NCBI GenBank assembly: GCA_020632995.1
Contig: JACKEN010000016.1
Span: forward strand, 62,001-126,000
Source of the DNA: Deltaproteobacteria bacterium
GTDB taxonomy: Bacteria; Myxococcota; Kuafuiibacteriia; Kuafuiibacteriales; Kuafuiibacteriaceae
Reading direction: 5' to 3'
Length of the DNA: 64,000 nt
Shown here piece after piece: positions 10,762-18,797 of this stretch. Within the stretch, counting starts at the first letter, position 1. Each line of letters starts with the position of its first letter. The notes beneath the pieces were generated by a model. The model searched no databases. It was not told the DNA's origin and saw only the letters and a program-made list of their open reading frames with translations. A program made the position numbers and the translations under genes.

Positions 10762-11973
10762 ATGCGCGGCGTAGCTCGGTGGTCCCTGGCCCTGCTGGCC
10801 GTCGCGTTCGTGGCCGCCTGCGGCACGACCCGGGAGCGGGACGGCGGGGCGCGGGTGGACGCCGCGCTCGCGGACACCGGCAGGGTCGCGACGGACAGCG
10901 GCGTCGAGACCGACGGCGGCGTCGAGACCGACGGCGGCGTCGAGGCCGACAGCGGCGTCGAGGCCGACGCAGGCGAGACCGACGGCGGCGACGCGGGCGT
11001 GGCCGACAGCGGCGTCGAGACCGACGGCGGCGTGGAGCTCGACGCGGGCGCGCCGGACAGCGGCGTCGAGCTCGACGCGGGTGCTCCCGACAGCGGCCTC
11101 CCGCCGGACAGCGGCCTCCCGCCCGACAGCGGCCTCCCGCCGGACAGCGGCGTCCCGCCCGACAGCGGCGTCCTCCCCGACGCCGGCTTCACCACCCCCA
11201 TGCGCGTGGTGGCCGCCAACCTCACGAGCGGCAACTACCAGAACTACGACCCTGGCCACGGCGTCCGGATCCTCGAGGGCATCCAGCCCGACGTCGTGTT
11301 GATCCAGGAGTTCAACATCAACAACAACACCGACCCCGACGTGCGCGGCCTCGTAGACACGGTCTGCGGCACCACCTGCAGCTGGGTGCGAGGCGCCACC
11401 GGCAGCATCCCCAACGGGGTCATCTCGCGCTGGCCGATCATCGACTCGGGCACCTGGGCCGACGCCGAGGTCGGCAACCGCGGCTTCACCTGGGCCCGCA
11501 TCGACGTGCCCGGTCCGGTGGACCTCTGGGCGGTGAGCGTGCACCTGCTGACCCGCAACGCGAGCACCCGGAACACCGAGGCCACCCAGCTGGTGGGGTA
11601 CATCCAGGCCAACGTGCCGGCGAACGACTACCTGGTCATCGGCGGCGATCTCAACACCGACGGCCGCAACGAGGGCGCCCTCGGCACCTTCTCGCAGCTG
11701 GTCGACGTGACGACGGTGCCGGTGGACGCCGACGGGAACGACAACACCAACGCCGGCCGCACCAAGCCCTACGACTGGGTGATGCCGGATCCGGACCTGG
11801 CCGCCCACGCCGCACCAGTGCAGGTGGGCGGCCACAGCTTCGCGTCCGGCCTCGTGCTCGACACCCGGATCTTCACCCCGCTGTCCGCCATCGCCCCTGC
11901 CCTTCAGGGCGACAGCGGGGCCACCAACATGCAGCACATGGCGGTGGTGCGGGACTTCCTCATCCCCGAGTGA
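10762..11973 (+). CDS. Lipoprotein, endonuclease/exonuclease/phosphatase fold
   Basis: 403 residues. Signal peptide with lipobox VAAC (Cys at 20), then ~130 residues of low-complexity linker made of DSGVETDGG / PPDSGL repeats. A catalytic-looking EEP domain follows from about residue 147: ANLTSGNYQNY, VLIQEFN (Glu metal ligand), SVHLLTRN, GGDLNTD and a terminal MQHMAVVRDF. These match the metal-dependent hydrolase fold of the DNase I / sphingomyelinase superfamily. The long linker probably holds the enzyme away from the membrane surface. Substrate unknown: nucleic acid, phospholipid and phosphoester are all possible. Confidence 0.82.
   Translation: MRGVARWSLALLAVAFVAACGTTRERDGGARVDAALADTGRVATDSGVETDGGVETDGGVEADSGVEADAGETDGGDAGVADSGVETDGGVELDAGAPDSGVELDAGAPDSGLPPDSGLPPDSGLPPDSGVPPDSGVLPDAGFTTPMRVVAANLTSGNYQNYDPGHGVRILEGIQPDVVLIQEFNINNNTDPDVRGLVDTVCGTTCSWVRGATGSIPNGVISRWPIIDSGTWADAEVGNRGFTWARIDVPGPVDLWAVSVHLLTRNASTRNTEATQLVGYIQANVPANDYLVIGGDLNTDGRNEGALGTFSQLVDVTTVPVDADGNDNTNAGRTKPYDWVMPDPDLAAHAAPVQVGGHSFASGLVLDTRIFTPLSAIAPALQGDSGATNMQHMAVVRDFLIPE
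10897..11190 (+). repeat. Coding tandem repeats of the lipoprotein linker
   Basis: About 290 bp of imperfect tandem repeats based on GACAGCGGCGTC / GACGGCGGCGTC, ending in four near-identical 18-bp units encoding PPDSGL. They lie entirely within the EEP lipoprotein gene and give an acidic, Gly/Ser-rich, Pro-ended stalk. Such repeats are prone to copy-number change. Confidence 0.8.
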
Positions 11974-12307
11974 CGCAAGCCAGCCTGCCGGGCGACGTGT
12001 GCACCGCGGTGCGGAACGCGTAGACGCAGGTGGCGGCCTCGTCCCAGGTGAGCTCGCCCTGGCACCCCAGCTCGTGGAAGTAGCGGCCCACCGCCCGGGC
12101 CATCAGGGCCGACTCGGCGTCCTCCCAGATCCACCAGTCCTGGTCCTCCACCACCCCGTGCACCGCGAACAAGCGCGGGCCCGGGCGCGCCGCCACGCCC
12201 ACGTACCAGGCCCACGGCGGGCCGCCCTCCTCCCGAATATGGGCCTCGACCCGCCGGACGACGCTCCCGGCGGAGCGGGATCGGGCCAGCGCCCTGACTC
12301 CAGACAT
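11960..12307 (-). CDS. Small conserved hypothetical protein, possible GIY-YIG-like fold
   Basis: 115 residues from ATG at 12307, chosen because AGGAGG lies 7 bases upstream on the minus strand; the frame is open further but without a ribosome site. The core reads WAWYVGVAARPGPRL, then WWIWEDAESALMARAVGRYF and VYAFRTAV. This resembles a family of ~100-residue proteins with a YVGIA...R motif reminiscent of GIY-YIG nucleases. The match is by eye and nuclease activity is not established. Its 3' end overlaps the tail of the EEP lipoprotein gene by 14 bp (convergent). Confidence 0.7.
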   Translation of the reverse strand: MSGVRALARSRSAGSVVRRVEAHIREEGGPPWAWYVGVAARPGPRLFAVHGVVEDQDWWIWEDAESALMARAVGRYFHELGCQGELTWDEAATCVYAFRTAVHTSPGRLACVTRG

Positions 12308-12621
12308 ACGTGTACCTCCTGAGCCACACAGTTCGTGGCCCTGGGCCCGTTGCAGGGCGGGGAAGCACCTGGTACCGTCGAAGGTGCGACAACGACGTGG
12401 ATGCGCCGCCCTGTTCGGCGCCTTCTCGTACGGCCCCCGGAGTTGCCGCTTCGGGGGCCGGTTCCATTTTGGGGGTCTGGTGAACCGCGGCGCGGACGCG
12501 CTCGGCGAAACCAGCCCTGAACGATTGATCCCGATCTCGGCCGAACGATCAAGGGATCGCCACCACCAAATGTTGGGCACTCAGCGGATCGGTACCCCAA
12601 CCCGGTGTGCTCCGATCCCGG
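12308..12621. other. Gene-poor gap with a GC hairpin
   Basis: No credible gene. It holds an inverted repeat GGCCCCCG (12432-12439) / CGGGGGCC (12452-12459) followed by TTCCATTTT, which could serve as a plus-strand terminator-like structure. A second dyad around TTGATC (12525-12530) / GATCAA (12547-12552) is also present. The upstream part contains the ribosome site and presumed promoter of the small minus-strand gene. Confidence 0.5.
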
Positions 12622-13002
12622 TCAGCTGGCGAACACGCGGCCCAGCGACATGCCGAGGAACCCGGTGGCAAGGCACCCGAGGACGGTGGCGGCCAGGTAG
12701 CCCAGCCCCGCCCCCCAGCGCCCGGTCTCGAGCATCGAGATCACCTCGTAGTTGAAGGTCGAGTACGTGGTGAAGCCGCCCATGGCCCCGGTGGTGAGGG
12801 CCAGGCGCAGGGCGGGCGAGCCGCCCGCGCTCTCGATCATCGCCTGGAGCAGGAAGCCGAGCAGGAACGAGCCCCCCAGGTTGGCGAACCAGGTGCCGTA
12901 GGGCCACTGGGCCCCGAGCCAGCGGGCCGCGCCAAGGGCCAACAGGTACCGCCCGCCCGAGCCCACCGCGCCGCCGAGGCACACCCACAAGAACCGGTCC
13001 AT
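12622..13002 (-). CDS. crcB: Fluoride ion channel CrcB (Fluc)
   Basis: 126 residues with four hydrophobic helices, the correct size for a Fluc subunit that exports fluoride as an antiparallel dimer. Family marks are GGAVGSGGRY at 10-19, the YGTWFANLGGSFLLGF segment and the signature TTGAMGGFTTYSTF around 70-83, including the Thr/Ser and Phe residues lining the pore. It is a single gene, so homodimeric dual-topology assembly is expected. It is divergent from the Rieske oxygenase (78 bp). I see no clear fluoride riboswitch in that leader. Confidence 0.95.
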   Translation of the reverse strand: MDRFLWVCLGGAVGSGGRYLLALGAARWLGAQWPYGTWFANLGGSFLLGFLLQAMIESAGGSPALRLALTTGAMGGFTTYSTFNYEVISMLETGRWGAGLGYLAATVLGCLATGFLGMSLGRVFAS

Positions 13003-13080
13003 GGCCGGCCCAGGCCTAGCACGAGGGGGCGCCGCCGAGCCATGGCGCGGCCGCCCCCCAGGCGCTAACCTCGGCGCGTC

Positions 13081-14145
13081 ATGGAGGCGGCTCCCGTGGT
13101 GCCCATCCCGACCAAGCGTCGGTTCTCATTGGCCCGGGTGCTGGACCACTGGTACATCGCCTGCGCCGCCCACGAGCTGGGCGCGCGCCCCCTGGCCCGC
13201 ACGATCTTCGACACCCCGCTCGTGCTGTTCCGGTCCGAGGGCGCGCCGGTGGCCCTGTTGGACCGGTGCGCCCACCGGAACGTCCCGCTCTCGCTCGGCT
13301 TCGTGGAGGGCGAGCGCCTTGTCTGCGGCTACCACGGGTGGGCCTTCGACCACGACGGCGCCTGCCGCGACGTGCCCGCCCTGTGCGGCGCGGCCGAGGG
13401 GAAGGCGCGCCGGGTGCCGCGCTTCGCCACCCGGGAGCAGCACGGCTTCGTCTGGGTCTACATGCGCCCCGACGTCGAGCCCGAGCGCGAGCCCTACGCG
13501 TTCCCGCACCTCGACGACGCCCGCTACAGCACGGTGCGGCACGGGATGGACTTCCCGGGCTCGCTCCACGCCACTCTCGAGAACATCCTCGACGTGCCGC
13601 ACACCGCGTACCTGCACCGGGGCCTGTTCCGTGGGGTGAAGAAGAACGAGATCACCGCGGTGGTCCGCCGCACCGCGGACCGGGCCGAGGCCGAGTACCT
13701 GGGCGAGCCGCGCCCCACCGGGGTCATGGGCAGCATCCTGGCGCCGGGTGGCGGCACCGTGACCCACTTCGACCGCTTCATCCTGCCGTCGATCGCGCAG
13801 GTGGAGTACGGCCTCGGTGCCAAGAACCACCTCGTCATCACCTCCGCCCTCACCCCGATCTCGGACTTCGAGACGCGCCTGTTCGCGGTGGCCACCTTCC
13901 GCACCGTGATCCCCGCGCCGCTCTTGAAAGCCGTCTTGCTCCCGATCGGGAAGAAGGTTCTGGAGCAGGACCGGCGGATGCTCCAGGCGCAGACCGACGC
14001 CGTGCAGCGCTTCGGGGGCGAGCAGTACGTGAACACCGACGTGGACCTCTTGGGGCCCCACATCCTGCGCCTCTTGCGGCAGGCGGAGCGCGGCGAGTCG
14101 CCGCAGGAAGACCTGCACGAAGAGCAGGTCAGATTGCGAGCTTGA
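13081..14145 (+). CDS. Rieske [2Fe-2S] aromatic-ring oxygenase, alpha-subunit type
   Basis: 354 residues. The Rieske domain has Cys63-x-His65 and Cys82-x2-His85 (CAHRN and CGYHGWAFD). The mononuclear iron site starts with Asp171-x2-His174-x4-His179 in ENILDVPHTAYLHRG. This is the layout of single-component oxygenases of the vanillate demethylase / choline monooxygenase / pheophorbide oxygenase group. No reductase or ferredoxin gene adjoins it, so electrons must come from elsewhere. The substrate is unknown. The lipoprotein gene follows 4 bp downstream. Confidence 0.92.
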   Translation: MEAAPVVPIPTKRRFSLARVLDHWYIACAAHELGARPLARTIFDTPLVLFRSEGAPVALLDRCAHRNVPLSLGFVEGERLVCGYHGWAFDHDGACRDVPALCGAAEGKARRVPRFATREQHGFVWVYMRPDVEPEREPYAFPHLDDARYSTVRHGMDFPGSLHATLENILDVPHTAYLHRGLFRGVKKNEITAVVRRTADRAEAEYLGEPRPTGVMGSILAPGGGTVTHFDRFILPSIAQVEYGLGAKNHLVITSALTPISDFETRLFAVATFRTVIPAPLLKAVLLPIGKKVLEQDRRMLQAQTDAVQRFGGEQYVNTDVDLLGPHILRLLRQAERGESPQEDLHEEQVRLRA

Positions 14146-14149
14146 GGCC

Positions 14150-15790
14150 ATGCGGTCGTATCGTTGCTTCTTGGTGACAGTGGGGTGCCTGGTCACGCTG
14201 GCGTGTGGTGCGCCTTCCGCCAGCCCGCCCGACGAGGACGGGGGAACCGATGGCGGCGTCGACGCCGGGCTCACGGTGGACGCTGGCGCTTCGGACGCTG
14301 GCACCCCGGATACCGGCACTCCGGACGCGGGCACGCCGGACACAGGCATGCCGGACACCGGCGCCCCGGACTCCGGCACCCCGGACTCGGGCACCTCACC
14401 GGATTCAGGCATCCCAGACGCAGGCCCCCCGGACGCCGGCACCGAGCCCGACGGTGGGGGGTGCCCGGTGCGCGTCCCGGCGCCGGACGTGGACCCGTGG
14501 AGCGTCCGCCTGCCGGCGGCGGGCTTCGGCGGCGTGATCACCCAGACCAACGGCGGCCACCAGGACGTGCTCCTCAAGAGCCCCGCCCCCCAGCTCGACT
14601 ACACCCGCGTCGGCGTCCGCCTGGACTGGGGCGGCACCATCGTCTTCTGGGGCCTGTCGGCCAACCCCGCCTCGAACACCATCGACGCCAACGACACCGG
14701 CCGGGAGGTGCAGATCGCCCTCTACGATCCCGAGCGGAACCGTCAGCCGTGCGCCTGGAACGCCAGCTGTCTCTCCTCGTCGACGTCGTGCGGCAACTCC
14801 ATCACCTACCTGGGCTGGAACCCGGTGCAGGGCGGCGACGAGTGCAACCGCGGCGCGGCCACCACCTGGGCCACCGCGGGGGACGCGCTGCGGGTCATGG
14901 TGACGCCCGTCCAATGGAACCCGGACTGGGACGCGACGGACTGCCGCAACTCCGGTTGCGGAGGGGCCGCCCGGCCCGCACAGGTGAGCTACCTGATGGA
15001 CCTGCGCTTCGTGACCCCGCTGGTGGTGGAGCTCAGCCTCGAGGTCCAGAGCGCCGAGGCCTTCGACCACGGCGTGACCGGGCAGGAGTTCCCCACCATG
15101 TACGTGTCCCACGGGAGCGGCGGCCCGGATCTGCCGCTCCTCCTCGACGCCTCGGGCACCGCCATCGCAATCGATCAGCCGGCCAACGACGGCTTCACCA
15201 TGAAGAACTTCACCAGCCCGGCGCCCTGGGTCACGTTCCAGAACACCAGCCGCGACTACGGCGTCGGCCTCGCCATGGACCAGGGCGTGACCCTCTTCCA
15301 GGGCTGGGCGGGGAGCGGCAGCGGCGCGCCGTACTTCCACAACGTGCGCGCCCGGCTGGCCTTCGGGCTCGGCGCGGGCGCCACCGTGCGCGGTCGCGCC
15401 TACCTCGCGCTGGGCGGCGCCGCCACGATCTCGGCCTCGCTCACCGCGGCCCTGGCCCAGCGGCCGGCCTTCGGCTGGGTCGACGCGCCGGCGCCGGGCA
15501 CCCAGGCCCAGGGCGCCAGCGTCACCGTGGGCGGGTGGGCCCTGTCGCCCACCGGGCAGGCCACCGTGACGGTGGAGCTGGACGGTCAGCCGGTGGCGAC
15601 GCTCCCGGTGGACCGCCCGCGCCCCGACGTGTGCCAGATCTACCCGGCGTACACAGGCTGCCCCGCGGTGGGATTCTCAGGGACGGTGTCGCTGGCGGGG
15701 CTCGACGCGTGCGCCCACGTGCTGAGCGTGGTGGCCACGACGCCGGCGGGGGTGCGGACCGTGCTGGGTGAGCGGCTCGTCCAGCGATAG
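14150..15790 (+). CDS. Large lipoprotein with Asp/Gly/Thr/Pro linker and C-terminal Ig-like domain
   Basis: 546 residues. Signal peptide with lipobox TLAC (Cys20), a linker of GTPDTGTPDAG-type repeats (~30-105), then an unrecognised domain (~110-420) with many Trp and six or more Cys likely forming disulfides. The C-terminal ~95 residues (GWVDAPAPGTQAQGASVTVG, later RPDVCQIYPAY and GFSGTVSLAG) look like an all-beta adhesion-type module. It resembles the other linker lipoprotein at 10762 only in its stalk. Surface role likely; function unknown. Confidence 0.75.
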   Translation: MRSYRCFLVTVGCLVTLACGAPSASPPDEDGGTDGGVDAGLTVDAGASDAGTPDTGTPDAGTPDTGMPDTGAPDSGTPDSGTSPDSGIPDAGPPDAGTEPDGGGCPVRVPAPDVDPWSVRLPAAGFGGVITQTNGGHQDVLLKSPAPQLDYTRVGVRLDWGGTIVFWGLSANPASNTIDANDTGREVQIALYDPERNRQPCAWNASCLSSSTSCGNSITYLGWNPVQGGDECNRGAATTWATAGDALRVMVTPVQWNPDWDATDCRNSGCGGAARPAQVSYLMDLRFVTPLVVELSLEVQSAEAFDHGVTGQEFPTMYVSHGSGGPDLPLLLDASGTAIAIDQPANDGFTMKNFTSPAPWVTFQNTSRDYGVGLAMDQGVTLFQGWAGSGSGAPYFHNVRARLAFGLGAGATVRGRAYLALGGAATISASLTAALAQRPAFGWVDAPAPGTQAQGASVTVGGWALSPTGQATVTVELDGQPVATLPVDRPRPDVCQIYPAYTGCPAVGFSGTVSLAGLDACAHVLSVVATTPAGVRTVLGERLVQR

Positions 15791-15861
15791 CCGGCACAGG
15801 CGGGCTGCGCGCCCCGCCGCGGCCGCTGACCCGAGCGCGTCGACTCTGCTATGCTGGCCCG

Positions 15862-16464
15862 GTGGTCGCGGTGGGCACCATCCCCTCCGGCGAGATCGTG
15901 GGCACCGCGGACGAGCGCGTCATCATGCGCAACGTCCGCTGGGACCAGTTCGAGGCCATGGTCGCCTTCCGGGGTGACGCGTCCTCCCCACGCTTCGCCT
16001 ATCTGGAGGGCAACCTCGAGATCATGAGCCCGTCGCGTGCCCACGTGACCATGAAGAGCCTCATCGGTGCGCTCGTCGAGCTGTACGCTTTCGAGAATGG
16101 GCTGGACTTCACCGCGGTGGGCTCGTGGCTCCTGAAGGACGCGCCGAAGGCGCGGGGGCTCGAGCCCGACGAGTGCTACATCGTGGGGGATCCAAACAAG
16201 GATCGGCCCGACCTCGCGATCGAAGTCGTGTGGACGAGCGGCGGCCTCGACAAGCTCGAGATCTACCGGTGCCTCGGGGTGCGTGAGGTCTGGATCGTGA
16301 AGGACGGCAAGGTCACCGTCCACCGGCTCGAGGGCGAGGCCTACGTCGAGATCCCCGGCAGCGAGGTCTTCGCAGGCATCGACCTCGAGCTCGTGATGCG
16401 CCTCGTCGATGAGCCCACCACGAGCGCGGCGATGCGCAAGATGCGTGACGCGCTCCGCGGCTGA
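15862..16464 (+). CDS. Uma2 family protein (PD-(D/E)XK nuclease-like)
   Basis: 200 residues from GTG 15862. Features: FRGDASSPRFAYLEGNLEIMSPSRAHVTMK near the N-terminus, then RPDLAIEVVWTSGGLDKLEIY and VREVWIVKDGKVTVH. This is the Uma2 arrangement, with the Asp and Glu of the nuclease-like core in PDLAIEVV and a Lys in the following helix. Uma2 genes occur in many copies in cyanobacteria and some myxobacteria and their role is unsettled. Nuclease activity is inferred from fold only. It is monocistronic. Confidence 0.9.
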   Translation: MVAVGTIPSGEIVGTADERVIMRNVRWDQFEAMVAFRGDASSPRFAYLEGNLEIMSPSRAHVTMKSLIGALVELYAFENGLDFTAVGSWLLKDAPKARGLEPDECYIVGDPNKDRPDLAIEVVWTSGGLDKLEIYRCLGVREVWIVKDGKVTVHRLEGEAYVEIPGSEVFAGIDLELVMRLVDEPTTSAAMRKMRDALRG

Positions 16465-16597
16465 CCTCGGTGGCCGGTCCGGACGCCGGACGGGCGTCGG
16501 ACGGACGCCGCGCCCCGGAGCTCGTCCCAGGGTACTGCCCCGCCTTGGCGGATCGGCCCCGCGCTCCGTGGCCCCCTGATTGCAAAGGGCCTGGCGC

Positions 16598-17026
16598 ATG
16601 AAGAACTCCAAGCCCCAGGCCGCCCTGGGCGCCCTCGCCCATCGCCTCCAGGACGAGCGCGACCTCTCCAACATCGTGCACTTCTTCTTCGACGAGGTGG
16701 GCGAGAGCCGCTGGATCCACCGAGGCTCGGCGCCGGTGCGGCACGAGCGGCTGGAGTCGGTGCTGTCCGCGTGCGTGGGGCGCCTGCCGGGCCCAGCGAC
16801 AGAGGCGGTGGAGATCTACGCTTCTCGCTACGACAAGACAGACTTCATCCACGGGCTCGTGGTGATGGGCCGGCGCTCCGGGATCTTCTTCTACTTCGAG
16901 CGGGCCGACCAGGGGCTGCTCTCGGTGCCGTCGGCGGTCAGGCCGGGCTACACCGACCACCTCCGCTTCACCTTGCTCCCGACGCCTGCGGCGGTCGTGC
17001 CCGGGCCCGCAGGGCCGAGCAACTGA
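16598..17026 (+). CDS. Hypothetical protein
   Basis: 142 residues from ATG 16598; a TTG start at 16580 would add six residues. Soluble, with LSNIVHFFFDEVGESRWIHRG and a later beta-rich segment VVMGRRSGIFFYFERADQG. No recognised domain. Base composition and codon use match the surrounding genes, so it is likely a real lineage-specific gene. The ~130 bp before it (16465-16597) hold nothing recognisable. Confidence 0.6.
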   Translation: MKNSKPQAALGALAHRLQDERDLSNIVHFFFDEVGESRWIHRGSAPVRHERLESVLSACVGRLPGPATEAVEIYASRYDKTDFIHGLVVMGRRSGIFFYFERADQGLLSVPSAVRPGYTDHLRFTLLPTPAAVVPGPAGPSN

Positions 17027-17067
17027 TTGCATAGACGTCACAGGCCAGGCCCGTCGACCATGACCTC

Positions 17068-17520
17068 GTGGCGAGCCTCACGATCCGAAAGCTGGACGAC
17101 GAGGTGAAGGAGGCCCTGCGGATCCGAGCCGCCCGGGCCGGGCGCTCGATGGAGGAGGAGGCCCGGCGCATCCTCGTGCGTGCGGTTCGCGGCATGGACG
17201 GCCCCGCCCTGTTGGAACGCGCGAAGGCGTTGTTCGGCCCTGCGGAGGGCGTCGTGCTGGAGCGACCCCTTTGGTGGCACGTAGCCAAGCGGCTGGAGGC
17301 GCGAAGCGCAGGTCAGGTTGCGCGCCTGAACTCGCCACTCCGGGACAGGGCCCACGCCGCCAGGCCCGCGGCCACCGCCACCACCACCACGCGCAAGATC
17401 TGCAACCGGACCTCCTCGTCGGGGGGCGGTTCACGTTGTCCAGGTGCGCCCCCGCATGCAGCACGATGGCCAGCCAGGCCGCCGCCGCCCTGCGCCAGGA
17501 ACCAGCCATTATCACGCTGA
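17068..17520 (+). pseudogene. FitA-like ribbon-helix-helix antitoxin with foreign C-terminus
   Basis: GTG start at 17068. Residues 1-~68 match the Arc/FitA plasmid-stability antitoxin family: MASLTIRKLDDEVKEALRIR, then GRSMEEEARRIL and ALLERAKALFGP. The family C-terminus is missing. From about base 17281 the frame runs into antisense CAAX-protease sequence and ends at 17520. No PIN-domain (VapC/FitB) toxin follows. It is therefore either a broken antitoxin whose partner was lost at the insertion point, or a chimera. The DNA-binding domain itself looks intact. Confidence 0.7.
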
Positions 17521-17620
17521 ACAGGGGCCAGCTCGACCACCGCGATCGCCAGCTTCGCCGTCATCAGGGCCCCGGTGGCGGGGTCGAAGGACATCCCCAG
17601 GCGCCACAGCCCCAGCTCTC
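17281..17620 (-). pseudogene. CPBP/CAAX protease 3' fragment (duplicate of the gene at 38971-39792)
   Basis: The minus strand encodes a degraded copy of the C-terminus of the CPBP protease found intact at 38971-39792. Shared stretches include MSFD..TGAL, IAVVELA, PDEEVRL and ILRVVVVAVAAGLAAW, with internal deletion and frame loss over the last active-site helix (the AIHAGAHLDN segment is out of frame). DNA similarity begins just 5' of AGCCAAGCG (17284 and 38941) and runs to about 17620 / 39270. The catalytic EE motif is absent, so this is a non-functional fragment. Confidence 0.85.
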
Positions 17621-17644
17621 TGCGGAGGGCGGCGACAATGCCCC

Positions 17645-18052
17645 TCAGTGCTCAGCGTTCATCTCCCCAGACCCCTTGTAGCGCTGGACGGTGATGCGCT
17701 TGCTGCCCCCGAGCCTCGAGCTCAGTGACGACCTCCTCGATCCGGGCCAGGGCGAGGGCGCTGCCTTCGACCGTCAGCTCGAGGGCCCCCTCGGATCCTG
17801 GAAGGACTTGGCCAGCTGCTGCAGGGGTAGCAAGTCGCGGCTGGCCAGTAGCACGGGTCGACAACCGTCTTGCGGCGCGCGCCCGGGCGGCGGGACTCGA
17901 AGACCAGCTCCGCCCCGCGCTCCTTGGTCACGATCTCGACCCTCAGCTTCGCCATCACCTCGGGATAGTGCGAGGCCAGGTAGGCCTTGAAGGGGGCGAC
18001 AACGTCCCGCTCCAGCGCCTCGACGTCGACGCCGCCCGAGACCCGGAGGGGC
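17645..18052 (-). pseudogene. gyrB (DNA gyrase B) C-terminal fragment
   Basis: Read on the minus strand across two frames, the segment gives VVAPFKAYLASHYPEVMAKL, RRKTVVDP..YLASRDLL, ALELTVEGSALALARIEEV, and then SKRITVQRYKGSGEMNAEH followed by a stop. QRYKGxGEMN is the hallmark of the GyrB/ParE C-terminal region (normally QRYKGLGEMN; here Leu is replaced by Ser). The N-terminal ATPase and most of the TOPRIM domain are absent and the C-terminal LWETTM block is cut off. At least one frameshift lies near 17860. It ends precisely at the IS91-like terminus at 18053. Confidence 0.8.
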
Positions 18053-18115
18053 ATAGGAAACATAAGATCTCGAGACACCGATCAACAGTCTGCTGGAACT
18101 CGAGACTACATAGCC
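18053..18115 (-). mobile_element. IS91-like terminus, copy 1
   Basis: A 23-bp sequence (18053-18075, core GGCATAGGAAACATAAG) is identical to 31222-31244. It is followed by a potential hairpin TCTCGAG...CTCGAGA (about 18070-18107) and GTCTGCTxGAAC, which is also partly shared with the second copy. On the minus strand the end reads TTTCCTATGCC, resembling the TTCCTAT end of oriIS in IS91/ISCR elements (from memory). No transposase remains here. The gyrB fragment abuts it on one side and a decayed DHH gene lies on the other. Confidence 0.6.
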
Positions 18116-18174
18116 TGCATTATGGGATACTGACCTACCTCAGGGCCCGCCGGGGCCTGCTGTGTAGCCCGAGG

Positions 18175-18690
18175 CTATCGTTGGTGGGATCGACGTCGTG
18201 GTGGTCGATCACCACCACCCGCGCCGCGCGCCGCATCGCGTCCTGGGCGGCGGGCCCGACGCGGGTGCCGTCGTTGTCCACGAAGAGCACGGTGCGCTGT
18301 CCGCCACCGCGCCTCGGTCCGCGAGCTCGTCCGCCCGCAAGAGCGCCCCGATCTGCTTCGGGGGCGGCGCGTCCACGTGCGCCTGCGCGGGCCCCGAGCG
18401 CCCGCCGCGCGCGCGACCGCCACCGCCGAGCAGAAGCAGTCGGGATCTCCGGGCGCGTCCCCCACCACGAGCATTGGCCCGGGGTCGAGCAGCGCCGAGA
18501 CCAGCGCCTCGGGCACCCGCTGGGTCCAGGCCTTGAGGGAGACGCGCGCCCGCGGCAGCTCGCAGTAGGGGGCGTCGGACAGGCACGGGCCGTCGCCACG
18601 AACCGTGGGATCGACGTGCTCCGCGCCCATCTCGGCGTCCACCAGAGCTTGCGCAGCCGGTGGGCCGCCGCACGTCCAGGGGTAGTGTAG
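18175..18690 (-). pseudogene. DHH-family phosphoesterase fragment, frameshifted
   Basis: Three successive minus-strand frames give one coherent family sequence. LLDPGPMLVVGDAPGDPDCF with SAVAVARA comes first, then AHVDAPPPKQIGALLRADEL, then VLFVDNDGTRVGP and VVVIDHHDVDPTND. DHH phosphoesterases (RecJ/NrnA-like) carry exactly this order, ending in the DHH motif. Two frame breaks (near 18400 and 18300) and the loss of everything after VDPTND, including the DHHA1 domain, show it is dead. Its cut end faces the IS91-like terminus. Confidence 0.72.
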
Positions 18691-18797
18691 CAGGAAGTAG
18701 GCCCGCCTCCGGAACCGTCGGAATACGGCCCCCGCTGGGGTGTGCGGGCCCCGATCGGGGGCGCCCGCCCCCGGGGCGCGCACCGAAGCCTCCGAGC

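Noticed and set aside
12622..13080. Fluoride riboswitch upstream of crcB
   Set aside because: The short leader at 13003-13080 shows no recognisable fluoride aptamer core by eye.
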